A stretch of DNA of 64,000 nt from Rhizobiales bacterium GAS188. GTDB taxonomy: Bacteria; Pseudomonadota; Alphaproteobacteria; Rhizobiales; Beijerinckiaceae. The stretch is taken from positions 3,410,001-3,474,000 of the forward strand of contig FNSS01000001.1 of assembly GCA_900104855.1 (NCBI GenBank), read 5' to 3'. Shown piece after piece: positions 1-9,307 of the stretch. The position numbers and the translations under genes were made by a program. The notes under the pieces are model-generated. The model was not told the DNA's origin. It ran no database searches and saw only the letters and a program-made list of their open reading frames with translations. The first letter of the stretch is position 1. Every line of letters begins with the position of its first letter.

Positions 1-716
1 AACATGGCGTGGAAGACGCGCCGCTCGAAGCGGATGCCTTCGGCGAGCGTTGTCTCATAGGCGCGGTTGACGCTTTCCTTGGCCATCATGACGATCGGCA
101 GCGACAGGACCGCAATGGCTTCGGCCGTCTTCATCGCCTCGGTCATCAGCTCGGCCAGCGGCACGATGCGCGCCACGAGGCCCGAGCGCTCGGCCTCGGT
201 CGCATCCATCATCCGACCGGTCAAGACGAGGTCCATGGCTTTCGCCTTGCCGACGATGCGCGTCAGCCTCTGCGTGCCGCCGGATCCCGGCATGACGCCG
301 AGCTTGATCTCGGGCTGGCCGAATTTGGCGTTGTCGGCCGCGATGATGATGTCGCACATCATGGCGAGCTCGCAGCCGCCTCCGAGCGCGAAGCCGGCGA
401 CCGCCGCGATGATCGGCTTGCGGCGCGAGGCGACCCGGTCCCATGAGGTGATGAAATCCTCGAGATAGGTTGCCGGATAGGATTTCTCCTGCATCTCCTT
501 GATGTCGGCGCCAGCCGCGAACGCTTTCTCGGAGCCGGTGATGATGCTGCAGCCCAGTTGCGGATCGGCCTCGAAGCGGTCGAGCGCTTCGTTGACCTCG
601 CGCACCAGCTCCGAGTTCAGGGCGTTCAGCGCCTGCGGCCGATTGAGCTTGATCACGCCGACCTTGTCGCCGCTCGCAAGCGTGTGGCTCTCGACGACGA
701 TCGTCTCATAGGTCAT
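1..716 (-). CDS. Enoyl-CoA hydratase/isomerase family protein, 3' end cut by window edge
   Basis: Crotonase-fold enzyme expected to hydrate 2-enoyl-CoA thioesters to 3-hydroxyacyl-CoA in the cytoplasm. The translation starts [10 protein letters not shown] and shows the family landmarks: [11 protein letters not shown] near the N-terminus, the oxyanion and adenine region [24 protein letters not shown] with the first catalytic Glu, and [20 protein letters not shown] with the second catalytic Glu. About 238 residues are visible of a usual 257 or so, so only the last 20 are outside the window. ATG at 716 follows GGGAG at a normal distance. Both catalytic Glu residues are present, which supports a hydratase rather than a decarboxylase-like relative; the exact chain-length specificity cannot be read. 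Confidence 0.95.
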   Translation of the reverse strand, partial: MTYETIVVESHTLASGDKVGVIKLNRPQALNALNSELVREVNEALDRFEADPQLGCSIITGSEKAFAAGADIKEMQEKSYPATYLEDFITSWDRVASRRKPIIAAVAGFALGGGCELAMMCDIIIAADNAKFGQPEIKLGVMPGSGGTQRLTRIVGKAKAMDLVLTGRMMDATEAERSGLVARIVPLAELMTEAMKTAEAIAVLSLPIVMMAKESVNRAYETTLAEGIRFERRVFHAM

Positions 717-850
717 GTCCGGCTCCCATTGGCTGCGCGTCCAGGATCACTCTACGTCGAAGACCGCTCTTCGCCGGAGATAGCTCCTGGCACGAAATTG
801 CTAGCCGAGGGCAGGCGGGGAGGCAAACTGCAGGAAGGCCGGTCGACCTT

Positions 851-1069
851 TCAATGGGCGATTGCCCGCCGCCAGCGATGGAGCGCCACCAGCGCCCACA
901 CCGCCTCGATCAGCCCGAAGGGCCACGCGCCCTGAAGGAAGCCATAGGCCGAGCCGAGCGCGCAGGATCCGGCGAAAGCGAAAATGAACCACGGGCTTCG
1001 CTGCTCGAGCGCGTAGGTCACCAGCATGGCGGAGACGGCGAAAAGGCCGAATAAGGTCAGATTGTCCAT
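851..1069 (-). CDS. Small conserved membrane protein, 72 residues
   Basis: A short hydrophobic protein with two or three probable membrane segments (LTLFGLFAVSAMLVTYAL near residues 3-20, then residues 27-45 and 50-64) and a basic C-terminal tail. Trp, Phe and Gly are spread along the chain as in the small hypothetical membrane proteins common in Rhizobiales. No enzymatic motif is visible. It stands alone between the enoyl-CoA hydratase and the DnaJ-like gene, transcribed in the same direction as both. ATG at 1069 is the only sensible start. The function is unknown; I call it real from its membrane-like composition and from my memory of similar small proteins in related genomes. Confidence 0.7.
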   Translation of the reverse strand: MDNLTLFGLFAVSAMLVTYALEQRSPWFIFAFAGSCALGSAYGFLQGAWPFGLIEAVWALVALHRWRRAIAH

Positions 1070-1163
1070 GGTTGGCCGCTCATGCAGCTGCGATATTCAG
1101 GCGCATGCGCCGCCGTGGGCGCGCGCCCTGCGGCATCGCACGACATCGCGCCGGCACGGGCTC

Positions 1164-2102
1164 TCAGGGTTTCGTGGCCGCAGCGTCGCGCCGCCGGCGC
1201 ATCAGCGCCTCGAGCTCCTGGTCGTCGGTCGGGATCTGGATGCTGAGGCGCACCAGGAGGTCACCGGTTCCGGATTTGAGTGCCAGCCCCTTGCCCTTCA
1301 GGCGCAGCGTCTTGCCGCCTTGCGTGCCGGCCGGGATCTTCATCTCGACCGCCCCGCCGAGCGTCGGCACCCTGAGCGCTCCGCCCAGCACCGCATCCTC
1401 GAGCGGCACATCGACGAAGGCGCGAAGATCCTTGCCGTCAACCTCGAAGATCGGGTGAGGATGGTAGCGGACCGTGATCAGGGCGTCGCCCGCCTCGCCT
1501 CCGAACTGGCCCGGTTCGCCCAATCCGCGCAGCCTGATTTGCTTGCCGGCCTCGATGCCGGCCGGGATCGTGACCTCGATCTCGCGTCCGGTCGCGAGCG
1601 CGACCCGGCGCTTGCCGCCCTTGGCGACCTCATCGAGCGTGACCTCCATGTCGAAGGTGACGTCAGCGCCGCGTGCGCCGCGCCTCTGGGCACGACCGCC
1701 CGCCTGGCCGGCGCCTGCGCCCCGCCCGAACAATTCGGCGATGATGTCTTCCATGCCCGAGGCGCCGCCCGGAGCGGAACGCGCTCCCGCGCCGCCGAAA
1801 TCGAAGGAGAAGTGCTCGGAGCCGTCCGCTCCCTGGCGGAATCCCCCACGGCCTCCGGGCGCGAAGCCCTGGAAGCGGTCCTTGCCCTCGGCGTCGATCT
1901 CGCCGCGATCGAACCGGCCGCGCTTATCCTTGTCGCCGACGATCTCATAGGCCGCGTTCAGCTCGGCAAATTTGTCTTTCGCTTTCGGATCTTCCTTGTT
2001 CCGATCGGGGTGATGCTGCTTCGCGAGGCGCCGGAACGCCTTCTTGATCTCGGCCTCGCTGGCGGTGCGATTGACGCCCAGGACCTGATAGGGATCGCGC
2101 AT
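1164..2102 (-). CDS. DnaJ-family co-chaperone (CbpA-like, no zinc finger)
   Basis: Hsp40-type protein that should stimulate a DnaK ATPase and deliver unfolded substrates. Residues 1-70 form a J domain (DPYQVLGV, then KQHHPDRNKED with the essential HPD), followed by a Gly/Arg-rich linker to about residue 135. The two C-terminal beta domains include VTIPAGIEAGKQIRLRGLG and KIPAGTQGGKTLRLKGKG. There is no CxxCxGxG zinc-finger repeat, so it is a class II (CbpA-like) member and not DnaJ proper. ATG at 2102 is preferred over TTG at 2108 because AGAGG lies seven bases upstream of the ATG. The 312-residue length is normal for the class. Confidence 0.95.
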   Translation of the reverse strand: MRDPYQVLGVNRTASEAEIKKAFRRLAKQHHPDRNKEDPKAKDKFAELNAAYEIVGDKDKRGRFDRGEIDAEGKDRFQGFAPGGRGGFRQGADGSEHFSFDFGGAGARSAPGGASGMEDIIAELFGRGAGAGQAGGRAQRRGARGADVTFDMEVTLDEVAKGGKRRVALATGREIEVTIPAGIEAGKQIRLRGLGEPGQFGGEAGDALITVRYHPHPIFEVDGKDLRAFVDVPLEDAVLGGALRVPTLGGAVEMKIPAGTQGGKTLRLKGKGLALKSGTGDLLVRLSIQIPTDDQELEALMRRRRDAAATKP

Positions 2103-2376
2103 TGACAAGCCTCTGCTGCCGCCAGCCGCGGCCCTCCGAATGTGGTGGCCTTGTTGCCGATATGCAACATTCCCGCAAGGCTATTGCGGCTGCATTCTCG
2201 GGGCAGTGTTGTCTGGGCGCAGTCTTGCTTGGCACGTCCGCGCCAGGCGCGATCGTGAAGAGATAACCGATCGCGAGAAAGGCTTGGCCGATTGCATTCG
2301 CGAGGGCAAGGCTTCAAGACGCGTTGGTGACGAATCTCGCGGCGCGGCGGCCGCGCAGCAAGAAAGACGAAAATCG

Positions 2377-3404
2377 ATGGCCGATCCGATCCTGGTCGAA
2401 ATCACGCGCGGCAACCTGGTCGAGAGCGCCCATCGCGGCGCCCTCGCGGTTGTCGACAGCGAGGGGCGCGAGGTGATGGCGCTCGGCGATGTCGAGCGGG
2501 CGATCTTTCCGCGCTCGGCCGTCAAGGCGTTGCAGGCGCTGCCTCTGATCGAGACGGGCGCGGCCGACCGTTACGGCTTGAACGTGGCGGAGCTCGCGCT
2601 TGCCTGCTCGTCCCACTCCGGCGAGCCACGCCATGCGGAGACGGCGGCCTCGATGCTCACCAAGGCAGGGCGCGACCTGTCCTGCCTCGAATGCGGCACG
2701 CATTGGCCCTCGAACGAGCAGGCAGCGCGCGGCCTCGCCGCCGAGGGGCGCGTGCCGTCGGCGCTGCACAATAATTGCTCGGGCAAGCATTCGGGCTTCA
2801 TCTGCGTCGCCTGCGCCACCGATGTCGACCCGAAGGGATATGTGGGGCAAGACCATGCCGTGCAGCGGCGCATCAAGACGATCCTCGAAGAGATGATGGG
2901 GATCAAGCTGTCGGACGCCTCACGTGCCGTCGATGGATGCTCCATTCCGACCTATGCGACCCCGCTCTCGGCGCTGGCGCGCGCCTTCGCCCGGTTCGGC
3001 TCCGGCGCGACCTTGTCGCAGGATCGCGCCGCGGCGGCCAGGCGCCTCAGGGAGGCGGTCGCGGCCGAGCCCTTCATGGTCGCCGGCACCGGCCGCTTCG
3101 ATGCGGTCGTGATGCAGGCTCTCGGCGCCAAAGCATTCACCAAGACCGGGGCCGAGGGCGTTTATTGCGCCGCTTTGCCGGAGCAAGGGCTCGGCATTGC
3201 GGTCAAATGCGACGATGGCGGAGGCCGGGCCGCGGAGGCGGTGATGGCCTCGCTGATCTTGGCCTTCGTCAGCTTTCCGACGAGCAGCGCGCGGTCGTGG
3301 CTGCCTTCGCCGACAAGCCGATCGTCAATTGGAACGGCATCGAGACGGGAAGGTTGCGGGCGAGGCGGGACCTTGTGGCGCCGGCCAAAGGTGCAAGCAG
3401 CTGA
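2377..3404 (+). CDS. ReAV-type L-asparaginase, frameshifted near its 3' end
   Basis: Hydrolyses L-asparagine to aspartate and ammonia; the family is that of the Rhizobium etli inducible asparaginase (formerly 'asparaginase II'). The Ser/Lys motif FPRSAVKAL, the SSHSGE serine, the zinc-site pairs NNCSGKHSG and VDGCSIP, and the late lysine in IAVKCDDGGG are all present. From about 3255 the reading frame leaves the family sequence and runs on to a stop at 3421-3423. The expected C-terminus (LSDEQRAVVAAFADKPIVNW...GRLR) is encoded one frame over and stops at 3404. A one-base deletion between about 3250 and 3275 explains this. All residues thought to be catalytic precede the shift. It may be a recent mutation or an assembly error. 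Confidence 0.85.
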
Positions 3405-3696
3405 GTTTGTCGCCCTATGGTGAATCCGAGCTTGCCTGGTGATGAATAAGATCGCCAGCGGCCCAAACCCCGGAAGTTCCAGCAAAATTTGATGACCGGC
3501 GCCGCCGCCCGCGCTATGTTCCTCATCGCATTTTGCGTGCCGCGCCCGTTTCCCGCAAAGCTCAATCCAAATTCGGCTATCTGCTTCACCGATCATCAAC
3601 TCGCCTCGTGAAATTCATGGACGGCCTGCGCTGCCCTGCAGCCGACGGGAACGCGCGGCTGCGACACCTTGGCGTCGCATGAGGTGGAGGGATCGT

Positions 3697-6066
3697 ATGT
3701 CGTTTGCCGCAATCCGGTCCTGCTGCGTTCGCGCCGTCTCGGGCGACCTGACGGTGTTCGGCGGACCGGCGCTCACCGAAGAGGTCGCGGCCCGCATCCG
3801 TGCGGAGCAATTCAACGGGGTCTTGCGCAACACGCCCTGGATCATGCTGGCCATGATCTTCAACGCGGCCGTCCTCGTCGCCTCGCTCTGGCAATCCGAC
3901 AGCCGCAACATCGTGACCGCCTGGGCCGTGTTCGTCATCATCCCGGCAGCTTTCGTCCTCGCGAAGTCCCTGCGCGCGAGGGCGCAGCCCAAGCGCTCCA
4001 CCGCCTCGCGCCGCGCGATGCGGATCGCGGCGACCAATGCGGCGGTCCTCGGCGCTTTGTGGGCGTTGGTGCCGATCCTCTTCCTGCAGAGCGCTCCCGA
4101 CCAGGCAAAGCTCATCATCGCGACCTTGTGCGCCGGCATGATGTGCGCGGGAGCCTTCGCGCTCGGCAGCATGCCGGTCGCCGCTATCATTTTCGCGGAT
4201 CTGATCCTGGGCGGATCGGCGAGCGCGCTTCTGCGGATGGGAGATCCCTTCTACGCGCTGTTCGCCGCGCTCCTGTTCATCTTTGCCTGCTCGACGGCAC
4301 GCAGCGCCATCGATCACGCGACGCTTCTGGCGGAACGCGCGATCGCTCAGTTCGAAGGCGACCGCCAAAGGGACGTTATCGGCTCGCTGCTGCTGGAGTT
4401 CGAGACCAATGCCACGGATTTTCTGTGGGAGACCGACGCAGCCGGCCGCATCAAGCATGCATCGGCGCGCCTCGCGCAGCTGTCGGGGCATCCGGCCTCG
4501 GAGCTCCACGGCCGGAGCTATCAGGAGGTGCTGGTTCCGGGGATGCCCGAGCTCGCCGAAGCCGCGGCGACGCGCGCCGAGCTCGCCCTGCATCTCGCCG
4601 AGCGCACGGCCTTCCGCAACATCGTGGCACCGGTCACGCTCGGCGGATGCGTGCATTGGTGGGCTCTCACCGGCAAGCCGGTGCATGGTGCCGACGGGAC
4701 ATTCCTGGGTTTTCGCGGCTTCGGCGCCGACGTCACGGAAGTCAGGGTGGCCGACGCCAAGATCCGGCGCATGGCACTCTATGATTCCCTCACCGACCTG
4801 CCCAATCGAGCCTGGTTCGGCAATGAGCTCGAACAGGCGACGAGACGCCTGGCCGAGGGCGGCGCTCCCTTCGCAGTGATGTGCCTCGACCTCGATCACT
4901 TCAAATCCGTCAACGACACCCAGGGCCACCCGACCGGCGACGCGCTCCTCGTCGAAGTCGCAAGACGCCTGAGCGCCTGCATCGGCGAGGCCGGCATGAT
5001 CGCAAGGCTCGGGGGAGACGAGTTCGGCGTCGTGCAGACGCAGGGTGTCTCGCTCGAGGTGACCTCCGAGCTCGCCAAGCGGATGAACGAGGCGCTGTCG
5101 ACCGAGACGCTGATCGACGGCGTCAATGTCGCGACCGGGGTCAGCATCGGCATCGCCATCGCGCCGACCGACGGCGCCGAGGTCGCGGTGCTCTTGAAGC
5201 ATGCCGATCTCGCACTCTACCGCGCCAAGGCCGAAGGCCGGGGCGGCTTCCGCTTCTTCGAGCCCGGCATGGACGCCAAGGCCAAGGAGAGGCGGGCGCT
5301 CGAGATCGATCTGCGCTCCGCCCTCCCCAATGGCGAGCTGATGCTGGTCTACCAGCCGCTCATCGATCTCGGCGATAACGAGATCAAATGCTGCGAGGCC
5401 CTGCTGCGCTGGAACCATCCGGTGCGCGGCCTGGTGCAGCCCATGGATTTCATCCCGCTGGCCGAGGAAACCGGCCTCATCCAGCCGATCGGCGAATGGG
5501 TGATCCGCGAAGCCTGCCGGGCGGCCTCGGGTTGGCCCGAGCATATTGGCATCGCAGTGAACCTCTCGGCGGTGCAGTTCCACAGCCCCGGCATCGTGGC
5601 GGCCGTGCAAAGAGCCCTCGAGGAGACCGGCCTGAAGCCCGAGCGGCTCGAGCTCGAAGTGACCGAGACGGTCCTGATCGCCGAAATGGACCGGGCGCTC
5701 GCCATTCTCAACACCTTGCGGCAGATGAAGGTGCGCATCGCGCTCGACGATTTCGGGACCGGCTATTCGTCGCTCAGCTATTTGCGCAAATTGCCCTTCG
5801 ACAAGATCAAGATCGATCGCTCCTTCGTGCGCGACCTTGCGACCCATGCGGAGAGCCAGGCTATCGTCGGCGCCCTGATCGGCCTCGCCGGCGATCTCGG
5901 CGTCAGTGTCACGGCCGAGGGCGTGGAGACGCAGGACCAGCTCGCCCATCTGCGCGCCTCCGGCTGCGAGGAGGCGCAGGGCTTCCTGATCAGCAAGCCG
6001 CAATCGGCCACCGGCATCGCGGCCTTTATCGCCCAATCGCTGGTGCGGCGCCGCAGCGCCGCGTGA
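3697..6066 (+). CDS. Membrane-bound GGDEF-EAL protein with PAS domain
   Basis: Probable bifunctional cyclic-di-GMP enzyme. After a cytoplasmic start, residues about 45-205 contain five or six hydrophobic segments, followed by a PAS domain (about 225-350; ATDFLWETDAAGRIKHAS, then FRGFGADVTEV). The diguanylate cyclase domain has an intact ARLGGDEFGVV near residue 438. The phosphodiesterase domain has CCEALLRW near residue 566, then LEVTETVLI, ALDDFGTGYSSLSYL and SVTAEGVET. Both active-site signatures are intact, so neither domain looks degenerate by motif. ATG at 3697 is chosen over 3679 because GGAGGG lies seven bases upstream. The gene stands alone, with no adjacent sensor or effector. Confidence 0.95.
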   Translation: MSFAAIRSCCVRAVSGDLTVFGGPALTEEVAARIRAEQFNGVLRNTPWIMLAMIFNAAVLVASLWQSDSRNIVTAWAVFVIIPAAFVLAKSLRARAQPKRSTASRRAMRIAATNAAVLGALWALVPILFLQSAPDQAKLIIATLCAGMMCAGAFALGSMPVAAIIFADLILGGSASALLRMGDPFYALFAALLFIFACSTARSAIDHATLLAERAIAQFEGDRQRDVIGSLLLEFETNATDFLWETDAAGRIKHASARLAQLSGHPASELHGRSYQEVLVPGMPELAEAAATRAELALHLAERTAFRNIVAPVTLGGCVHWWALTGKPVHGADGTFLGFRGFGADVTEVRVADAKIRRMALYDSLTDLPNRAWFGNELEQATRRLAEGGAPFAVMCLDLDHFKSVNDTQGHPTGDALLVEVARRLSACIGEAGMIARLGGDEFGVVQTQGVSLEVTSELAKRMNEALSTETLIDGVNVATGVSIGIAIAPTDGAEVAVLLKHADLALYRAKAEGRGGFRFFEPGMDAKAKERRALEIDLRSALPNGELMLVYQPLIDLGDNEIKCCEALLRWNHPVRGLVQPMDFIPLAEETGLIQPIGEWVIREACRAASGWPEHIGIAVNLSAVQFHSPGIVAAVQRALEETGLKPERLELEVTETVLIAEMDRALAILNTLRQMKVRIALDDFGTGYSSLSYLRKLPFDKIKIDRSFVRDLATHAESQAIVGALIGLAGDLGVSVTAEGVETQDQLAHLRASGCEEAQGFLISKPQSATGIAAFIAQSLVRRRSAA

Positions 6067-6085
6067 GTTCCGATCCGCTCGAGCC

Positions 6086-7375
6086 TCAGCGCAGCTGATT
6101 GCCGGCGATGGTGAGCTGCGGATAGCTTGCGGCTTGCGCCACGAGGTCCGAGGCGGCGATCTTGTCCCAGGCCATGCCGACGATGGCGCCGCGCCGCGCC
6201 CGGGCGATGCTGTTGTTGGTGACGACGGCGCTTCCTGCGCCCGGCGCCACCGACACCGCGACGCCGAAGCCGCAATCGCTGAGGATATTGCCGCTGGCGA
6301 GGACGTTGCGCAGCCCCGTGCCGTAGCCGATCTGGAGGCCAGGCCCGTCGGCGCGGTCGACCGCATTGCCGCTCACCACCGTGTCGGCCTCGACATGGAT
6401 GCCGATGCCCGACAGATCCGTTCCCTGGGGCCGCGGACGATCGAGGTTGCGCACCACATTGCCGCTGCAGGCGGCGAGCCTTCCTCCCTGATCGAAATTG
6501 GTGATCGAGATCCCGAGCGCTGCACCGTCGACGAGATTGCCTTGCACCACGGCTCCCTCGAAGCCGAACTCGACATAGATCGCCACTTCGCCGATATCGA
6601 CGCAGTTATTGCCCATGATGCCGGCATCGGAGCCGGCATTGTAGCGGATCGCCGAGAAGGCGCAGTTGCGGATGACATTGCCCTCGCTGACGACGCCGCC
6701 GGCGCGGAACACGTTGATCGCATTGCCATAGGGGCCGTCGCCGCCGCGATCCGCCCTGATGCGGCTAAGGCGGTTGCCGCGGATGATGGCGCCGTCATCG
6801 CCTTTCGCCGCACGCCAGATCAGGATGCCGTTATTGCCGCACTCCTCGATGCGGTTGTCGACGACCGACAGGCCGGCTCCGTCCATGCAGAAGATGGCGC
6901 TCTCGGAGAGCCCTCTGAAATTGCTGCGCTCGATCCTGCCGCCGCAACGCGAGAGCTTCACTCCGTGGCCGGCGAGCCGCTCCAGCGAGCAGTCGAGCAT
7001 GCGCAGATCCGCCACATCCTGCGCTTCGATCAGCCCGCTCTCGCCGCCCGGCGCGCGCGCCGCGCCGTCGAAGGCGATGTTCTCGAGCGCGACGCTGTCC
7101 GATCGCTCGATTGTCAGCATCGGTCCTGGCCCGATGGCGACGAGGCGGCTCGAGCGCCCGGCTCCGACGAGGCGGGCATTCGGCGGCAGGCGCAGCCGCG
7201 ACACATAGCTGATCCCGGACGGGATGGAGGCGACGCGGCCGAGCTTGGCGGCGGCGTCGATCTCACGTTGCAGCAGCGGACCTGAATCGATGATGGTCTG
7301 CGCCTGCGCAAGTGGCGCTGGTGGCACGGCGAGCGCAGCTCCGCTCAGGGCCAGCAATCGCCTGCGGTCGATCAT
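6086..7375 (-). CDS. Tat-exported parallel beta-helix repeat protein (TIGR03808-like)
   Basis: A 429-residue exported protein of unknown function. The N-terminus MIDRRRLLALSGAALAVPP is a twin-arginine-type signal (RRRLLAL then a hydrophobic core). The mature part is built from short repeats in which I/V-x-G-N-x-I/V recurs (VVDNRIEECGNNGILI, IRGNRLSR, VSEGNVIRNCAFSAIRYN, IMGNNCVDIG, VQGNLVDGA), the pattern of right-handed beta-helix and pectate-lyase-like proteins. It fits the family I know as TIGR03808, 'Tat-translocated uncharacterised repeat protein', from Rhizobiales. ATG at 7375 follows GAGG; a GTG five codons upstream would overlap the tautomerase stop. No catalytic triad is evident. Confidence 0.85.
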   Translation of the reverse strand: MIDRRRLLALSGAALAVPPAPLAQAQTIIDSGPLLQREIDAAAKLGRVASIPSGISYVSRLRLPPNARLVGAGRSSRLVAIGPGPMLTIERSDSVALENIAFDGAARAPGGESGLIEAQDVADLRMLDCSLERLAGHGVKLSRCGGRIERSNFRGLSESAIFCMDGAGLSVVDNRIEECGNNGILIWRAAKGDDGAIIRGNRLSRIRADRGGDGPYGNAINVFRAGGVVSEGNVIRNCAFSAIRYNAGSDAGIMGNNCVDIGEVAIYVEFGFEGAVVQGNLVDGAALGISITNFDQGGRLAACSGNVVRNLDRPRPQGTDLSGIGIHVEADTVVSGNAVDRADGPGLQIGYGTGLRNVLASGNILSDCGFGVAVSVAPGAGSAVVTNNSIARARRGAIVGMAWDKIAASDLVAQAASYPQLTIAGNQLR

Positions 7376-7386
7376 CGGCGCGTGCC

Positions 7387-7767
7387 TCACACGTATTGCG
7401 CGACGCCGTTGCCGAAAGACCAGTTCTCCTTCTTCACCTCGACGAGGTTGATGAAGATATTCGCCGGATCGAGGCCGGGATCGCGCGACAGCTTGCCGGC
7501 GATCGCCGCATAGAGCGCCTTTTTCTGTTCGAGATTGCGCGTGTCGTTGGCGGTGATCTGGATCATCACCAGGTCGTCGCTGCGGTGGATGCCGAGATAA
7601 TCGGGGCCGTAATCGAACTGGGCCTCGTCATATTCGCTGACCGTCATGAAACGGTCCTCCTCGGGCACCGTGAAGGTCTCGCGCATCGCCTCGTACACGC
7701 CGCGCATGAGCGCCTTGCGATAGGCAGCGGGCTTGCCCCGCCGCAACGAGATGGATGTGAGCGGCAT
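7387..7767 (-). CDS. Tautomerase-family protein
   Basis: A 126-residue protein of the 4-oxalocrotonate tautomerase/MIF superfamily, in the longer single-chain group. Starting at the second of two adjacent ATGs gives MPLTSISLRRG, which places the catalytic Pro directly after the initiator Met; GGAGG upstream is better spaced for this ATG. A beta-alpha-beta pattern recurs in the second half (DLVMIQITANDTRNLEQKKALYAAIAGKLS, then ANIFINLVEVKKENWSFGNG), and the NWSFGNG tail is typical of this group. The stop overlaps a possible GTG start of the next gene. The natural substrate cannot be inferred. Confidence 0.9.
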   Translation of the reverse strand: MPLTSISLRRGKPAAYRKALMRGVYEAMRETFTVPEEDRFMTVSEYDEAQFDYGPDYLGIHRSDDLVMIQITANDTRNLEQKKALYAAIAGKLSRDPGLDPANIFINLVEVKKENWSFGNGVAQYV

Positions 7768-7881
7768 CATCGCCTCCTTGCTGTCTGCTGATCGTGCTCG
7801 CCCGCCGCACGGTGCCCGAGCGTCGTCAAGCGATCTCCCCGCTTCAAGACAGGCTCTCTGGCTCGTGCCTCCCCGGCGACT

Positions 7882-9270
7882 TCAGGCCGCGAGCGCACCC
7901 AGGATGCGTGCCCAGGAGCGCATGCCGTGATGGAAGCTCGACAGGTCGTATTTCTCGTTCGGCGAGTGCACGCGATCATCGTCGAGGCCAAAGCCGACGA
8001 GCAGGGAGTCGATGCCGAGCGTGCGCTTGAAATCGCCGACGATCGGCACCGAGCCGCCGCTGCCGATGGTGACCGGCGCCTTGCCCCATTCGCTCAGCAG
8101 CGCCTCGCGCGCCTTCATCAGGAGCGGGCTGTCGCCGGGCAACGCGATGGCCTTGGAATTGGTGTGGTGGATGAACTCCGCCTTGCAGTCGGCGGGCAGG
8201 CGCTCGCGGATATAGGCCTCGAAAGCGGCCGAGATCTTCTGCGGGTCCTGGTCGCCGACGAGGCGGAAGGAAACCTTGGCCGAAGCCTGAGCCGGGATCA
8301 CGGTCTTCGAGCCTTCGCCTTCATAGCCGCCCCAGATGCCGTTGATGTCGAAGGTCGGGCGCGACTGCACCATCTCGATCAGCAGGCGCCCTTTTTCGCC
8401 CACCGGCACGCTGAGGCCGATCTGGCCCAGGAACTCCTCCGGCGTCAGATTGAGCGCGGCCCAATCGGCCTTGAGCTGGGAGGGCAGCTCATGCACCCCG
8501 TCATAGAAGCCGGGCAGCAGGATGCGACCCTCTTCGTTGCGCAGGCCGCCGAGGATCTTGGTGAGGATATTGATCGGGTTGGCGGCGCCACCCCCGAAAA
8601 TGCCCGAATGCAAATCGCGATCGGCCGCCTTGATGGTGACTTCCTCATAGACCATGCCGCGCAGCGCCGAGGTGATGGCCGGCGTCTTGCGGTCCCACAT
8701 GCCGGTGTCGCAGACGAGCGCCGCATCGGCTTTGAGCTCGGCCTTGTTGGCCTCGACGAAGGCCGGAAGGTTGATCGAGCCGCATTCCTCCTCGCCCTCG
8801 ATCAGCAAGGTCAGGTCGATCGGCAGCGAGCCGGTGACGGCCTTCCAGGCCCGGCAGGCCTCGACGAAGGTCATGGCCTGGCCTTTATCGTCGCAGGCGC
8901 CGCGCGCCAGGATGACCTTGCGGCCCGGCTCGATCTCGGCGAGGCGCGGCTCGAAGGGCGGGTTGTGCCACAGGTTCAGCGGATCGACCGGCTGCACGTC
9001 GTAATGGCCGTAGAACAGCATATGCGGCCGCTTGCCGCCGCCCTGCTTGGCATGTCCCATCACCACCGGGTGGCCCTTGGTCGGGCGCACGCTCGCATCG
9101 AAGCCGATCGAGGCGATATCGGCCTTCAGATGCTCGGCGGTCTTGGCGCATTCCTGCTTGTAGGCCGGGTCCGTCGAGATCGAGGGAAGACGCAGGAAAG
9201 TGAAGAGCCGCTCCACGGCGGCGTCGAGATTTTTGTCGAGATGAGCAAGAACTTGGTCGAGCTGGGACAT
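7882..9270 (-). CDS. M20-family dipeptidase/peptidase
   Basis: Zinc peptidase of 462 residues that should cleave dipeptides or short peptides. The co-catalytic metal site is visible in order: MLFYGHYDVQPVD (His and Asp), ARGACDDKGQ (bridging Asp), LLIEGEEECGS (catalytic Glu-Glu), VCDTGM (Asp) and DDDRVHSPNEKYD (last His). The lid domain lies between about residues 205 and 370 and contains DLHSGIFGGGAANP. Its length and motifs match the M20 'dipeptidase' group (CNDP-like) and not succinyl-diaminopimelate desuccinylase. It is a single gene with its own short upstream region, and there is no signal peptide, so it should be cytoplasmic. Confidence 0.95.
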   Translation of the reverse strand: MSQLDQVLAHLDKNLDAAVERLFTFLRLPSISTDPAYKQECAKTAEHLKADIASIGFDASVRPTKGHPVVMGHAKQGGGKRPHMLFYGHYDVQPVDPLNLWHNPPFEPRLAEIEPGRKVILARGACDDKGQAMTFVEACRAWKAVTGSLPIDLTLLIEGEEECGSINLPAFVEANKAELKADAALVCDTGMWDRKTPAITSALRGMVYEEVTIKAADRDLHSGIFGGGAANPINILTKILGGLRNEEGRILLPGFYDGVHELPSQLKADWAALNLTPEEFLGQIGLSVPVGEKGRLLIEMVQSRPTFDINGIWGGYEGEGSKTVIPAQASAKVSFRLVGDQDPQKISAAFEAYIRERLPADCKAEFIHHTNSKAIALPGDSPLLMKAREALLSEWGKAPVTIGSGGSVPIVGDFKRTLGIDSLLVGFGLDDDRVHSPNEKYDLSSFHHGMRSWARILGALAA

Positions 9271-9307
9271 GACGGGTTCCGGTTTGAGGCGGCTACGCGC
9301 CGCGCGG

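Noticed and set aside
2140..2376. N-terminal extension of the asparaginase frame to 2140
   Set aside because: The extra 79 codons have no family similarity; the family start MADPILVEITRG begins at 2377.
3586..6366. Minus-strand open frame of 926 codons over the GGDEF-EAL gene
   Set aside because: It is the antisense of a clear GGDEF-EAL protein in high-G+C DNA; its composition is His/Arg/Asp-rich with no domain.
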